Of a DNA stretch of 64,000 nucleotides, positions 36,985 through 49,427 are shown in pieces. The stretch is from NCBI GenBank assembly GCA_032158295.1, contig CM063263.1, positions 12,410,974 through 12,474,973 on the forward strand, written 5' to 3'. The translations under genes and the position numbers were made by a program. Source of the stretch: Pycnopodia helianthoides. Taxonomy: Eukaryota; Echinodermata; Asteroidea; Forcipulatida; Asteriidae. A model generated the notes under the pieces. The model was not told the DNA's origin. It did no database searches and saw nothing but the letters and a program-made list of their open reading frames with translations. Within the stretch, counting starts at the first letter, position 1. Each line of letters starts with the position of its first letter.

Positions 36985-39900
36985 CACTGTAAAAAAAAGG
37001 GTAAAAATTACCCAACTTTTTACCCAACGTTGGTTCAAATATCAGCCCCACCAGTTTTGGGGCAATTATTGCCCAACAGCCGTTGGGTAAACCATTTACT
37101 AAATTATTGGGCAAACCCAACTACACATAGTTGGTTAATTCTTATTACACAACTGTTGGATATGCTTTTTGTACCATTTATTGGTTAAAAGCATTTGTTC
37201 ATATACTGGGCACTTTTCAACCAACTGTAGGTGAATATTTTATTGAATTATTGGGCTTTTTAAAAGTATATATTCATTCATTGGTCATTTTTTTCACCAA
37301 ATGTTGGTAAATGTCGTATCCAATTATTGGGATTGTTAAAATTTCTGTCCACATATTGGTCACTTTTCCCACCATGTATTGGTAATTATGCTGTATCCAA
37401 TTATTGGGTTCGTTTAAATTTCTGTACATATATATGGGTAGCTTTCCCACCAAATGTTGGTAAATATTTTAACCATTTTTGTTGAAATATTTTAAATTAA
37501 TTACACACATATTGGGAAAGAAAATAAACAGTTAATGCAATTCCTTGTTTTTATTTTTTTATTGAACTTTCTTAACTGCACTGAAAGTACGCTTTAACAA
37601 TTTAAGCAACCTCAAAGGTAGGACCTTCTTTTGATAAACAGACTTAGTTGTCAGTAAAATATATGTGAGGCTTTGCAAGGATCAACAGTTATCTGCGTGA
37701 AAAATAGCTTGTAAATAGCTCTAAAAAAGAACATTTTTTTTATAAAAACCATTAGAACATGAAGTAACTTGCTTGTTCAGCTTGTTTTTACTTCCTTTTT
37801 GTTTGTTTCTCAAAAATGGCACAAAAACTTGTACTAAGTAACATGGCAATAAAAATATAAACAAATCTCAAACAACTGGTGCTTGCTTGCCATGCCTTTC
37901 TTTTTGTTTCTGAACAGAAAAGTAAGACTAAAAGTAACCTAAAAATTGCAAAAGACTTTCCTTTACAAACATATTTAATTTTATCACAATTAAACCTTTG
38001 GGAAACTTGCTTGTAATGCCCTTTTTAAAGACAACTGTAGCACTCAAAAAAACGTGTGTAAAAAAATAACTCGCCAATAGACTTCTTTCGTGAACCTTTG
38101 GGAAAATGCAAATAAACTGAATGTTAAGTGTCGAGTTGTGTCAATTTGTGTTACTTTGACGATATTCTACATAAATTAATCAAAGTATAGAACTTATCTT
38201 TAAACAAGTTTGCTAACAAGCACTACAATGTTTAAATTAAAGGTAAGTTTTCCGAGGTTACCAAATGACATTATCCAAATTTGTATGTAAACCTTTTTAA
38301 TACAACGAGTAGTAAACATAATCTTTAGGGTTTGTTCTTCATACTTTGTTAAGTTGAAAACAATGTTTTACACTTACTTTGTAATTAAAATCTTGAGGGT
38401 AAGGGTGTCCACCATAAAGGTTTGAAAGGTTAAGTAACCTGGCACAGAACAACCATGTTTTCCCCCTTAGTCTTACTATCTAATTTCTTAACAGTCATAC
38501 GATTCTAAACAAGGAATGAATGAAAAGGTAAACAACAAAATGTCAAACAGCCAATGGTCAATCTGGGAAGCTTTCATGGAAGATTTCGGAAAGCCAAAAA
38601 GGCTCTCAGAGTCTCAGGGCTCTTAGAGTTGGAGTCTTAGAGTCTTTGTTAGTTGGAATTCCAGGCTGGTTGAAAATAAACCTCTCAAAGAATTTCCACA
38701 TACTTGCGCAAAGTTGCTGGTATTTACAGTCGAGTACGAAGTGAGCCTTATAGCAGACATCTATGGCCTTCAGTATAGGGATGGTTGGGGAGTTGCGTTC
38801 TTCTCAATAATCACAAATACACTGGAAGGTTTTAGCACTGATTCACTGTACTGGACGAGCAGGAATGGCTAAGTACGTTGGCATGTGCACAATATCCTGC
38901 GAAAAGTCAAAATAACAAGAAAATATAAAATTTTAGCAAATATAGACAAATTTACTGGAGCAGGACTTGAATCTTCGACCTATGGGTTGATATGCTGGTT
39001 CGGACCGCTAAATTGAACCCTTGCATAAATTGTTCCCCCAAACAAAGAATTGTGGAGAGGGTCAAGCTACTATGGGACAGATTTCCCCTATGACACTGGC
39101 ACTCTACAAACTGACCTATGCTGGCGGTCTCCCTATTTATTGTCAACAACCTTTCTTTTGGGATGGCAGTAATAATTCATAAAACCAAACACTGCCCTAC
39201 AGCCAGGGATCTGGATCACATCCAAGTTACGATAAACCTGGGAAGAGGCAGTGCCTGGATACACCATAAGGTGGTACTTTAAATGGCTAAAGGGCAGTTT
39301 TGTTTTTCAACATTTTATTTGTTATTTACTTTGGGGGGGGGGGGGAGGGGCCCACAGCCCCATAGTCTCTTCCCCCTACATCCGACAAAGGAATGCGAAA
39401 TACTTGTTTTAATATCATTTTGCAAGACAATACTCACCAGTTGTACATCAATAAAGGCTTTCATTGTTTCCTTTGGCCCAAATCTGCCACCAGTTTTTTT
39501 TTTGTCGCAGCCATCACTACACATTAAAAAATGTAAAAACATAAACAGTTGTTCAAATTACAGTCTAACTTAAAGTTGCATAAAATTAGATGCCATGCAA
39601 TGTTTGTTTGCCCAACGAGTAATACTTTTGCAGGAACCCTACTCAAAAGTTGGGCATGATTAAATTTGGCATGTTTAAAATAAAATTCAACTTAAATTTG
39701 CATAAATGACATGTCATGCAAAGTTTTTTGCCCAACTAGTTTTACTATTGAAGGAACCCTATACTCAAAAGTTGGGCATGATGGGTGTTAACATTGCCCA
39801 ACTTTTATTGGAAGAAAAATCCCACTCAAGCATTGGGTATTACACATATTACAATAGCCCAACTAATGAAATAAACTAGGCATTTTGCCTAAAAGTTGAA

Positions 39901-40728
39901 CGTTAGTAGCTCTAATTCGTTTCTCACAACTTGGATAGCCAGGCTTAACTTATGGCAAGTTGTCTGCTGAAAATTGTAACACAAATTTTTTTAAAGCAAA
40001 AAAACAAAAACAAAAGGAACAAAACTGACAAAAAAACACACACACGCATACAAACGAACCAAATATCCAACAAACAAGCAAAAAAACGCCACACCATATT
40101 TTTAACAACAAAACGAAGGGTTTGTTTTGACTTTTATCTTTAACGTTATCCCTATGGGCTAGGCCTACTCGAGTTACTGTCAGTGACTTGTGTCACACAC
40201 ATTATGTAGTGTGCACCAAGTTTAACGTTTTTATTTCTAAATAATATCGTATGTGAGCCATGATCCTGTCATCTACATTGTATTCATTGTGAGAAGTATT
40301 CCAAATATTACCTGTCAATGTTCTGTACAGCTCGTCGAGCCCCCATTCATGAAGAATCTCTTCAAGCACGTTAAACTCCGCCATGATTGCTCACAAGTTC
40401 TCCAGCAGCATGCGCGAACATCGACATTCTCGATGCATTTTGTGTCAGATTGTTGGTTATTTAGCGCCCTCAATCATGTCAAAGTACCCAACTGGTGGGC
40501 TTATGGCTGATTTTATACCCAACATCTAGAATGACGCTTAAAGCAAGCACTATGTACCCATTTGTTGGTTAAAGATTACCAAACTTTAATGACCCAATTT
40601 CGTACCAACATTGGTCAAGCCTTTTACCCAACAGCAATTTTTACCCATAAATGTGTAAAAAAAAAATGACCAAAATATGTGTGAATAGTTTTACCCCGCA
40701 CTCGATTACCCATTTTTTTTTTACAGTG
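36985..40728. mobile_element. 3.74-kb TA-flanked DNA element with TTGGGTAA subterminal repeats
   Basis: Ends CACTGTAAAAAAAAGGGTAA and ...TTACCCATTTTTTTTTTACAGTG form an inverted repeat, bordered by TA on each side. Unit A has the uninterrupted site AACAAATTAAGCAC at 23428-23440. About 500 bp at the left and 1.1 kb at the right are packed with short TTGGG/CCCAA motifs (TTATTGGG, CCCAACT, TTACCCAA). No transposase open frame. TA target and CACTG-type ends suggest a Tc1/mariner-like or other TA-targeting superfamily, but I cannot assign it. A separate repeat fragment (38950-39250) is embedded. Confidence 0.8.
39423..40384 (-). other. Possible captured exons inside the TA-flanked element (SAM-like start)
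   Basis: On the minus strand an ATG at 40384 opens MAEFNVLEEILHEWGLDELYRTL, then a splice-donor-like ACAG/GTAATATT near 40314. LxEWGLxEL resembles the first helix of a SAM domain. A second candidate exon near 39435-39484 reads FGPKETMKAFIDVQL and ends in CTG/GTGAGT. I found no further exon and no catalytic motif, so this is either a captured host-gene fragment or part of an element-encoded protein. Low certainty. Confidence 0.3.
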
Positions 40729-41130
40729 TAAGCACAACTTTTAAACACAGAAAGAACAACATAAACCTTTATTTATGTTTTAAACAAAAAAAGGACAATT
40801 TTGTATGAGAGGCTTTGTTTTAAAAAAATGGGGTTTCATCTCATGAAACCTCTACAATCCCCCATGTACACACCGCACCTGACGTTATCTCAACTTTGTA
40901 TTTAGACCGTCACCTCAAGGTTGTGAGACCGTTTTCGAAAGCTAGCGAGACAGAGGTTCAGGCTTGGCCTGAGCTCACACATTGAGTTTAAACCTTAGTC
41001 AAGTTAGTGTCCAAAACACCATCGATATAATCGGCAGTTTCAGTATTACGGAGTGTCGTGGTAAGAGTAATTAGTGTACCGAGTTTTATCTCAGAATTAG
41101 ATTGACAACAAGCTATTGGTTAAAATTCAG

Positions 41131-41494
41131 GTGAACAATCAGAACGATGTGAAAGCAAACGGTGACCCAATCAGCACAGTCTATATCACCACAGAGGGAC
41201 AGGAAGCAACCAATGTCTTCTCATTGATGACAATCGATGGTGACGTCACCAAACTGGCAGCCGAGGGCAACGTCACCCAACTTGCAGCCGAGGGCAACGT
41301 CACCCAACTTGCAGCCGAGGGCAACGTCACCCAACTTGCAGCTGCGGGCAACGTCATCCAAACAGTACAAAGCAACGGTACATCCCATCGTATAGACAAA
41401 CATAACGACTGGCAATGGCTGCGGTTCGTTTACGGCGGCAGGAACTTATGTCGCTATCGGTTTACTGATCAATGCACACTCATTGCAGTTGTAA
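41131..41494 (+). pseudogene. Orphan terminal exon of the VWA family, unit B
   Basis: Counterpart of 23849-24191. Starts VNNQNDVKANGDPIS after an AG acceptor, VYITTEGQEATNVFSL, then four (not three) AAEGNVTQL units. An extra A near 41360 shifts the frame, so the tail YVAIGLLINAHSLQL up to the TAA at 41492-41494 is out of frame. The break is different from the one in unit A, implying that an open ancestor was broken independently, or that one copy carries a sequence error. Confidence 0.6.
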
Positions 41495-41619
41495 AATCAC
41501 TATCACGTGCATCCTGCACACGATCGAAAGTAGTTAGCTGACAAACTACGTCACTTCGGAGCGGACCAATCATAACACAGATATGGAAAGCTTTACGTCA
41601 CTGCACGTTTATCCAATTA

Positions 41620-44600
41620 ATTAATTGTATCCAATGAAATCATTGGGCCTGTAAGACCGGTGCCCGTATTTATCCTTACGGTTAAAGAGGGTACCAGTCT
41701 ATAAATTCACTGGTTCAACGATTGCTCTATGGTCTAGTTAACCCTTTATGACATGACAAGGCATTGGGGTTCCTAGTGTTTGTGGGCCCTCAAAAAGGGA
41801 CAACTCGATGAACTCAAATGTAACCGTTGTCTTGTAAATATTATTCCGAGGAAACAACATTTATGTATACATTCGTAATATTTCACAGAATCTTTACTGC
41901 ATGTTTATTTATCGAATTTATCTAAATGTATCATCTAAAAAGAAAAAAATCAGTGCATAATTCCAAGAAAAATATATATCAAACTTTATAGTGTACTATA
42001 AATACATTTCGAATGTCCAGGTATAGGGTTTAAACATAACAGGTCATACAATTACAGAGAATTGCATTGAACCTTTGGAAATCGAAGGCACAACATTTGT
42101 TTCTGAAAAAAATAAGTGAATTTCAATCTAATAAACGGTTTCAAGAAAGGCTCCCTGTAAACATGTATAATTCTACCTCAATGCTGTGAACAACCTCATA
42201 TCATGCGGTGTTTTGTTTTTTTGATAAGGCAGACCATAGACAGAACACCGCGGTGTTTCAGGTACCAGACCTATAGGATTGAACAAAACTACACATTCCT
42301 GACAAAAGTGGTCTGTTGATAAAACCCCTGAACGAACAGAGGATTTTTGAGGATTTTTAGACAGTTTGTCACCATAGATTAACACGATTGTCTTTATTCA
42401 ATAGATGAAAAGTTCAAATCTTTCGTGAAAGTTTAAAGGCAGGGGAGATAAAAATGTATTTACTTTTAATAGGATGGCACTTTGTGGTGGATTTCCCGCT
42501 GATAGTCATGACAAAACATTAACCCTGTTTTATTTTTTGTGTTTTTTTGTTTTTAAGTTTCATCTTTGTTACCGGTAATTAACATTCAACGAAAATCATG
42601 AATCAAACACTGGAACAACAAACATCAATGTTTAAAAAGAGGAGAATGTTTGTCGAGTTACATGAGATATTAAACTCTGTTCCTTGGAGATATGAATACT
42701 AGAACATGTTTCTAAAGATATTTTAGCTAATACTGTAATCCAATATCTATGAACCTTTGGTGTATAGTAAACAGCTTTCCAAATTACGTGTATTCCAAAT
42801 TGGTTTTTAAACCAAACCACCGTTTAATAAGATCAAGCTCTACCAAGTGAAGTATAAACTGAATTGACCCAGATTCCAGGTCTCTGGGAAGTGGTTAAAC
42901 TCGGATACTGCGTCAGTTGGGCCCATTTCTGGGTTATTTTGACACAGATTTCAGGTCATACTGACCCAGAAATGGGTCAGGCCCAAGGGAACCGGATCCG
43001 GCTTCATTTTGACCTCGAAGCTTTTAGAGTGTTATAAACAATATATTATGACGACAAGATTTCAAAAGTTATTAAGTTATTATTAAGTTGCAATAGCACA
43101 CCGTTGTTTAGTTCCAATACACATTACGACCAGCCTACCTGTAAGTTACACCCATTAAGTATACCAATTAAGAAAAAGATGCTCAACCCTTCAAATAATG
43201 AAGAGGTGGTCCTTTTGGGGCATTATGGTCCTGACAAGAAAACCGGCTTTCAGGATTGGAATTAACTTTGATCCCAAAACTAATGTCACACCTTCATCTT
43301 AACCATTTTCTCCTTTCATAATCCACGAACAAATTAGAAAGTGCGATTTAAGTATTAAACTATTAGTCCTCCACATAAATTTAAAAGTAACACTTACTAC
43401 CATAAATTATATTATCATGACAATTGCGAACTAAGTCGTGAGAATGGGGAGTGGTTTGGTGGTAAACAATTCAGACATTTACATATTGTCTATTAACCTC
43501 AAAATTATCTTGAAGTAATGCGGTAGGGTAGCCTCGATATGATAACATTAAGATGTCTATAAAGGTTCATTTGGAATGTGTTGTGTGAGGTTGTGAACAC
43601 ATGTACATTTTTGTCGGTTGTAAAATGGTTGTAAACTACACTTCATGTAAAAAGGACAATGTTCAACGTTTTGACCGTCCAAGGTCCCTAGTGAAATTGC
43701 AATGGAGCAAAGTGACAGACAACCGGCATCCATTACCAAGGATCTTTGATACTGGTAACTTTGTTAATTTCAAGTAGCAACTAAATCATAAATCCAATAA
43801 TAGACCTAGAGGGCATACAAAACCATGTGACACGGCCCGACAAAAAGCATCTTTGGCCACTCAGAAAATGGTGCTGACCCATCGAATAACACAGGTCACG
43901 CACCAGTTCACACAACCGACATTTTGTAAGGGGAAATTTTGTATGTACCTTACACATAGGGATTCGAACCGATGTTGGGCCAGCGCGTTTACTTGTGTGT
44001 ACTGTAATATACCAAGTACCGCGTATGGTGTGATCTGGGTGGTTCCATTGTTATTTGTGCTTATCAAGCATTTCATTTGCCAAGTAGGCAGGGAATGATT
44101 TCACTCAGCGATTTTCAATAGCAAAATATTTAGACTGGAAATTTTGGTGTTCTGGTATCCGTGCATCGAGTATTCTGATATCAGAGTACCGAGTCCAACA
44201 GCCGAGTACCAAAATCTTGGATCTACGAGTACGAGTATGAATACTTTATGCAGAAAAATACTGCAAATGAGGTATCAACAAATTTATTGATTTTTGAACT
44301 AGTTTTGAGATAATGTTGTGTTTTGGTTTATGATAACTACCTTTTTAACATGAATACATCAAAGACAACTTAAATTATACTTGTTGTTCCCAGAGCTTCA
44401 TTGCTTTAATCCTGGGATATCAATGACATAAATTTACACTAAAATGACATAATTTAGACCACCGTATTTTGGCCACGAGTAGGGACTACAAGTTAAAATC
44501 GAGTCCAAGTACATTTTCAGTTAAGTATCGAGTACATGACTTCAGGTAGGTTATTTTACAGTCGAGTATCGAGTATGGACTGAGAGTACAGTTACTTTGC

Positions 44601-44810
44601 TGGCTGAGTACATTAGTACCATCGAACAGTACTCGAGTAGTACTCGCCCAAGAGTGCTACAACACTGGTATTTATTACTTCAATGTGTTGATTTCATCAC
44701 CAGATGTGTTCACAATTTTATTGATACCCTTTTGCAAATGGCAATGTCAAAATTAGTTAAATACCGTGACCTCAGTTGTACTGTCCTTTAACAATAATGC
44801 AGATGTTAGC
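41620..44810. other. Unit-B-only non-coding stretch
   Basis: Missing from unit A by deletion (unit A joins CCAATTA directly to ACACAGCCCC). Holds a TGACCC-rich repeat at 42860-43020 and a GAGTA/TACTC-rich region at about 44160-44645 with many CGAGTA motifs. No gene recognised; short frames such as 42173-42385 have no domain signal. Confidence 0.5.
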
Positions 44811-45209
44811 TTAAAGGGGCTGTGCCGTCATGATCAAAGCAGGCCTGTGGCTTTACATGTAATTATGAATTTCACCCAGTTACAGCATGCGCACACATGC
44901 TCTCCATAGATGTGATACTTAAGCCCGGTTCATACTTCCTGCGAATGCGAATGCGAATGCGAAGCGAATATTGACGTCACAAATTCGCAATGACTAGTTC
45001 GCAGCAGTTGAGCTGTGCTCAACTCCCCCGAAAAATTCCCGTGAGAACAGAGTTGTGACGTCAATAATCGCTTCACATTCGCATTCGCATTCGCAGGAAG
45101 TATGAACCGAGCTTTAGGGAGGGTGCGCATGTGCAGTAACTTGGTGAGAGTTCATAATTCCATGTGAAGCCTAAGCCCCGCTTTGATCCTGACGACACAG
45201 CCCCTTTAA
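44811..45209. mobile_element. TTAA-flanked foldback element with a second one nested inside
   Basis: Outer ends TTAAAGGGGCTGTGCCGTCA and GACGACACAGCCCCTTTAA. Inner element about 44919-45116 with ends AAGCCCGGTTCATACTTCC and GGAAGTATGAACCGAGCTT, each followed by GCGAATGCGAATGCGAA-type repeats. Both are non-coding. Confidence 0.8.
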
Positions 45210-45811
45210 GGAAAACGATAACAAAATAGTATTCATTTGTGTTCATGGTAAACCAATCTGTGACAATTTCAGCTGAATTTCTTGTACTCTTTGCATGCAT
45301 GAAAGCAGCGATTGTTATTGTGTTCAAAATATCTGTACACCACAGATTGGACCCTCAGCCATCATATCCAGCATGACTGATGGAAATATTACCTTGAACA
45401 AACAGATAACTTTAATTAGCTCTACTTACGGCACATGTACTTGTATATCACTTGACTGGGGAAATATTTCAATGATTGAGTTTGGATCCCATGTCCTTTC
45501 GCTTAATTAATAAAAGAAAATATATAGCTAACATATTAGTAAAGAGATAAAATTTAAAAGACGAAAAGATAAATAAATAAACAAGTTTGTTATACAATAG
45601 GTGATATCAATGCATGCAAGCAGTTTGACTCAAGTCCAGGACTCGGGTTAGATTGACTCACACAGGCAAATGTTACTGATTTGTGAGTTACACCATTTTT
45701 AGCAAAACAATAACTTTTATGAAAATTATATTAAATACATACTGTAATTTTAAATGCCTAATTTTCAATCACAATGTCAATGTCAAATGTATGATTGACA
45801 GTATTCATACA

Positions 45812-45992
45812 GGGCCCAATTTCATAGAGCTGCGTAAGCACAAAAAGTAGCTAAGCAGAACAAAATTATGCTTACCAGAAGAAGGTTACTGGTCAAACTA
45901 CCATGTCACATGTACAATTTGTGACGGGTATCCTGCTGATTTCTGCTAAGCAGTAAATTGTTTAAGCAATATTTGCTGCTTAAGCAGCTCTA
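45812..45992. mobile_element. MITE, GGGCCCAATTTCATAGAGCT family, truncated
   Basis: Same element as 24776-24969, but the right end breaks off at CAGCTCTAT and joins TTTCTCAG, so about 0.8 kb present in unit A is deleted here. Confidence 0.8.
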
Positions 45993-48880
45993 TTTTCTCA
46001 GTTTGAATCTGGTCTTGTAAAATTATTTCTGGTCCAGTAAAAACATTTGAGATACAATTAAGTCCTGTGGTCTTGGGGATTTTCCTCCCAAATTCAAGCC
46101 CTGACATGTACATTGAGGCCATGGCCTATGTTGCCCTGGTTTTGGCCTTGGTCCCTCTTCAACAGTTCCAGTTGAAGAGCCCTCGGCAAAATTAAAGTGG
46201 CCTTGCCCTCTCAAAGATGAAATTCAAGGCCTCCATGTACCTCTATGTACACAGTACAGAAGATATTTCTATCGTGCACAGCTGTTGCACGATTACAATT
46301 TAAAAGACAGTTCAGTTGAGTTGATTTTGATTGGTTTGTCAATTGACTGGACAAATATTATTGAGTGTTGGCAGATTAATCAATTTAACACAAAAAATAT
46401 TACTTTAACCCAACAACTACTAATGTTAATGCATACATTTCAACCTTAATATTTCAGATCTTTACTGTGCTGGTGTGTGATCCAATTGAGTTAAAAGAAA
46501 CACACACCAAATTAGATCATGAAAACAATTTCAACAATGTACACATAATAAAGAAATAAAATCATATTCTAACTAAAGGTGGTTAATGAACGGTTAAAAA
46601 ACTAAAGTGTCTCACTAAATTTTAAGGAAAAATAATCAAACAGGTGAACATGTTAAATTTCTGGAAACAAAATGAGTTCAATTCAAAGACAAATTGTGAA
46701 CTGGATGGGTAGATAAAGGATGTCGGCTTTTCCTTTCCCAATTTTTTTTTATTTATAAATTTCAGATCACACAAAAGGGAGACAAGACCAATCCTTGTGA
46801 TTCCTTTTCAAGAAAATTGAAAATTTTACCACAAACTAAAATACCATTAATAGGCCCATTTGGTACATATCAATTACCTTGGTATGATAATTGTAAAATG
46901 CTAGTTTCATGTCACATTGAATTTTTGCTTGAGCTCACCATGGAGGTAATTTCTACCTCCATGATCTCACTTGATCCGATTTTGAACTGACATGTTCAAT
47001 TTAATAAATCAAGATATACAAAAACGTGTTGTTTACTTGTATTGTAAAGATTTTTCAGAATGTTATAAGTATACAAAATTTATAGTCCTGTGCCAATGGC
47101 ATTCTCATACCGTACGCTGATGAAATATTCAACAGAATAAAAAAATATAGAATACACTAATAGTATACACGGTCGGTGCTTCTGTATAAATACTACGATA
47201 AAAATCTTTAAAAAAACACACTTGAGGCCGTTGGTGTTTTACAGAATAAACTGGTTCACAATACATACCTAAATATTCCGTGGAATAACAGTCCTCGACA
47301 GGGACTGAACCTTGCAGATTTTCACACAGCAGCAATGAGTAATTCTTGTCTGGCTCCCTTTAGCGCACAATGACAGGTCTCGCTCTCATCGCCATTTCTT
47401 TGAATGGTACCAGACTATTTATTTACCCTTTCGGTTTTTGGCTCCTTTTGTAAACTTGCCGTCTGCTTCGCTTCGTGAGTATTTTTGACAACGTGTACTA
47501 ATAGCCCTTTAGTGTAGTACAGGTTCTCAAACACTCAGATGGACAGATCTTATGGGTTCAAAGTTTGAAAAATGTCTCATTTTTTTAAACAATGCGTCAA
47601 ACCTAGGGGAAAATGCAAGACGGCACTAAAATAAAGGTGCGAGCATGGCTGTGGGAACAAAAGGCAACTACGGAATGTTTCACGTCGCACTCTCAGGAAC
47701 GCTTTTAAACCCGGGTGGGATGATCAATTTGAATGAATTCGGGCTGAATAGACCCTTCTATGAAATATGTAAATTGCACATCGCGCGTGCGCTCTCTCTC
47801 TGGTTGGCAAAATGAGTGAATTTCGCGCGTTTGTGCGTCTGCCTGGGTGCATAACTACGTTGGAATACGTGAATGTAATTAGCATAATTTCATGGGAATT
47901 AATGGTCTGATTGCCGGGCATTCCTTTTGGGGAACACTTGACGGTGTTTAACTATAAAGAGTCCAAGCCAGGAAACACCAGCGGTTTGGGAACCAGCGTT
48001 TTCCTGGCGGGGAATGACCCATGCATGATGTCACAAACCCAACCAGCGCCCTCATTGAGTTCATTGAAGACCTATTATTGGCTGAGAGTTGTGCACATTT
48101 CCATTGTTTGACCTGGAAGGGGTCTACTTTCGAATCATGTTAATTAATGCGACCCAATCCCAATATAGCCTGGTTGGAACGGTCTTGTGCTCTTTCGGTA
48201 ACACTTTTTCCAGAAGGAGCACATCTCGATCCTGATGTTACACAAAAACAGTTCTTGTGCAGTGTTTCTCACAGAGAAACTAACACACTAGTGTTACGTT
48301 TTAATTTGTTTGTTTTTTAACAAAATACAATTAAAACGCATAATTAACACAAATATCATGGGAGAAATTTTCAAGTTGCTACTGGAAAAAAAAGTTATTA
48401 CAAAAAACAGAAAACCAAAAAAGGCAGCAAAGAAAGAAAAAAAGATTTAAAAATAAAAACTCAACCTAAATAAAATGCTTGGTTCCAAAAAAAAAATATC
48501 CTAACATTACTCTCACTTAAATGATACAAAACCAAGCAGCAATCCTTTACAAAACAAATGTTACGCAGAGTTGTATAATGTATATAAAACGAAATTAAAC
48601 AAACTAACAGTGCCCATGCTACATTATCAAAAACTGATTGCCTTCTCTGCGTAGGAATCATCTGAATACCAAGTTGCAACTGATTTATTGTGGCAGAAAT
48701 GGCATCACAACTCCACCCTAGCAGTCTCCCTTAAAGGCTAATAAAAGACAACACAAACACACTTGCCATATGATTACATGTACGAGTACAATATGTGAGG
48801 AGGAAATAATGTTCTCCATGTTGTCAACCCTGACATGATATAGACTTCTATGAACTCAACACTAAACCATCTGTAAGCTT

Positions 48881-49170
48881 AGTATGCCTGCTAGCTACAT
48901 GCAGACATGGAGCTAGTTGCCTGCTAGCTCCATGCAGACATGGAGCTAGTATGCCTTCTAGCTCCATGCAGACATGGAGCTAGTATGTCTGCTAGTATGC
49001 CTGCTAGCTCCATGCAGACATGGAGCTAGTATGCCTGCTAGCTCCATGCAGACATGGAGCTAGTATGTCTGCTAGTATGCCTGCTAGCTCCATGCAGACA
49101 TGGAGCTAGTATGCCTGCTAGCTCCATGCAGACATGGAGCTAGTATGCCTGCTAGCTCCATGCAGACATG
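48881..49170. repeat. Minisatellite of hairpin units (34 and 46 bp)
   Basis: Eight GCAGACATGG cores at 48901, 48934, 48968, 49014, 49048, 49094, 49128 and 49162. Each unit contains the inverted repeat TAGCTCCATG-CAGA-CATGGAGCTA. Spacings of 34 and 46 bp alternate. It lies between the duplication breakpoint (48683) and the stop codon of the kinase gene, probably in or beyond its 3' UTR. Confidence 0.9.
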
Positions 49171-49427
49171 TTGGGTAACTTGTTGGGTACTTGGTCCCGA
49201 ATCCATTTTGGCAAAGTGAGAGAATAAATTTGGGAGGAACTGGAAGGATGTGGGGGAAGTCCATCGATAAGAAGTCTAAACCTCTTCCATCACCTCAAAA
49301 CCAAAGAAAAATACATCTACAAAACTGCCTACAAAATATAACCTTAACAAATTATGTTACGAGCCCCACAACATAAAAAATCGGGACAAAAACCCAAAAG
49401 AAACAATTTTAAGTGTCGCATTTCTTC

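Larger units (their letters stand above)
28748..48683. repeat. Tandem duplication unit B (19.9 kb)
   Basis: Starts where the end of unit A (GTTGCAACTGA) runs into GAGCCTACCGATTG with a shared GA at the joint; ends at 48683 (CAACTGA then TTTATTG). Contains VWA-family copy 4 and the second orphan exon. Longer than unit A mainly because of insertions of 1.36 kb and 3.74 kb and because unit A lost about 3.57 kb. Confidence 0.9.

Noticed and set aside
39283..39573. 96-codon plus-strand frame within the TA element
   Set aside because: Depends on a G-run and has no domain; the minus-strand exon reading of the same place is the better, though still weak, explanation.
48881..49170. CRISPR-like regular repeat array
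   Set aside because: The spacers are themselves repeats, units are in an animal genome, and there are no cas genes: it is a minisatellite.
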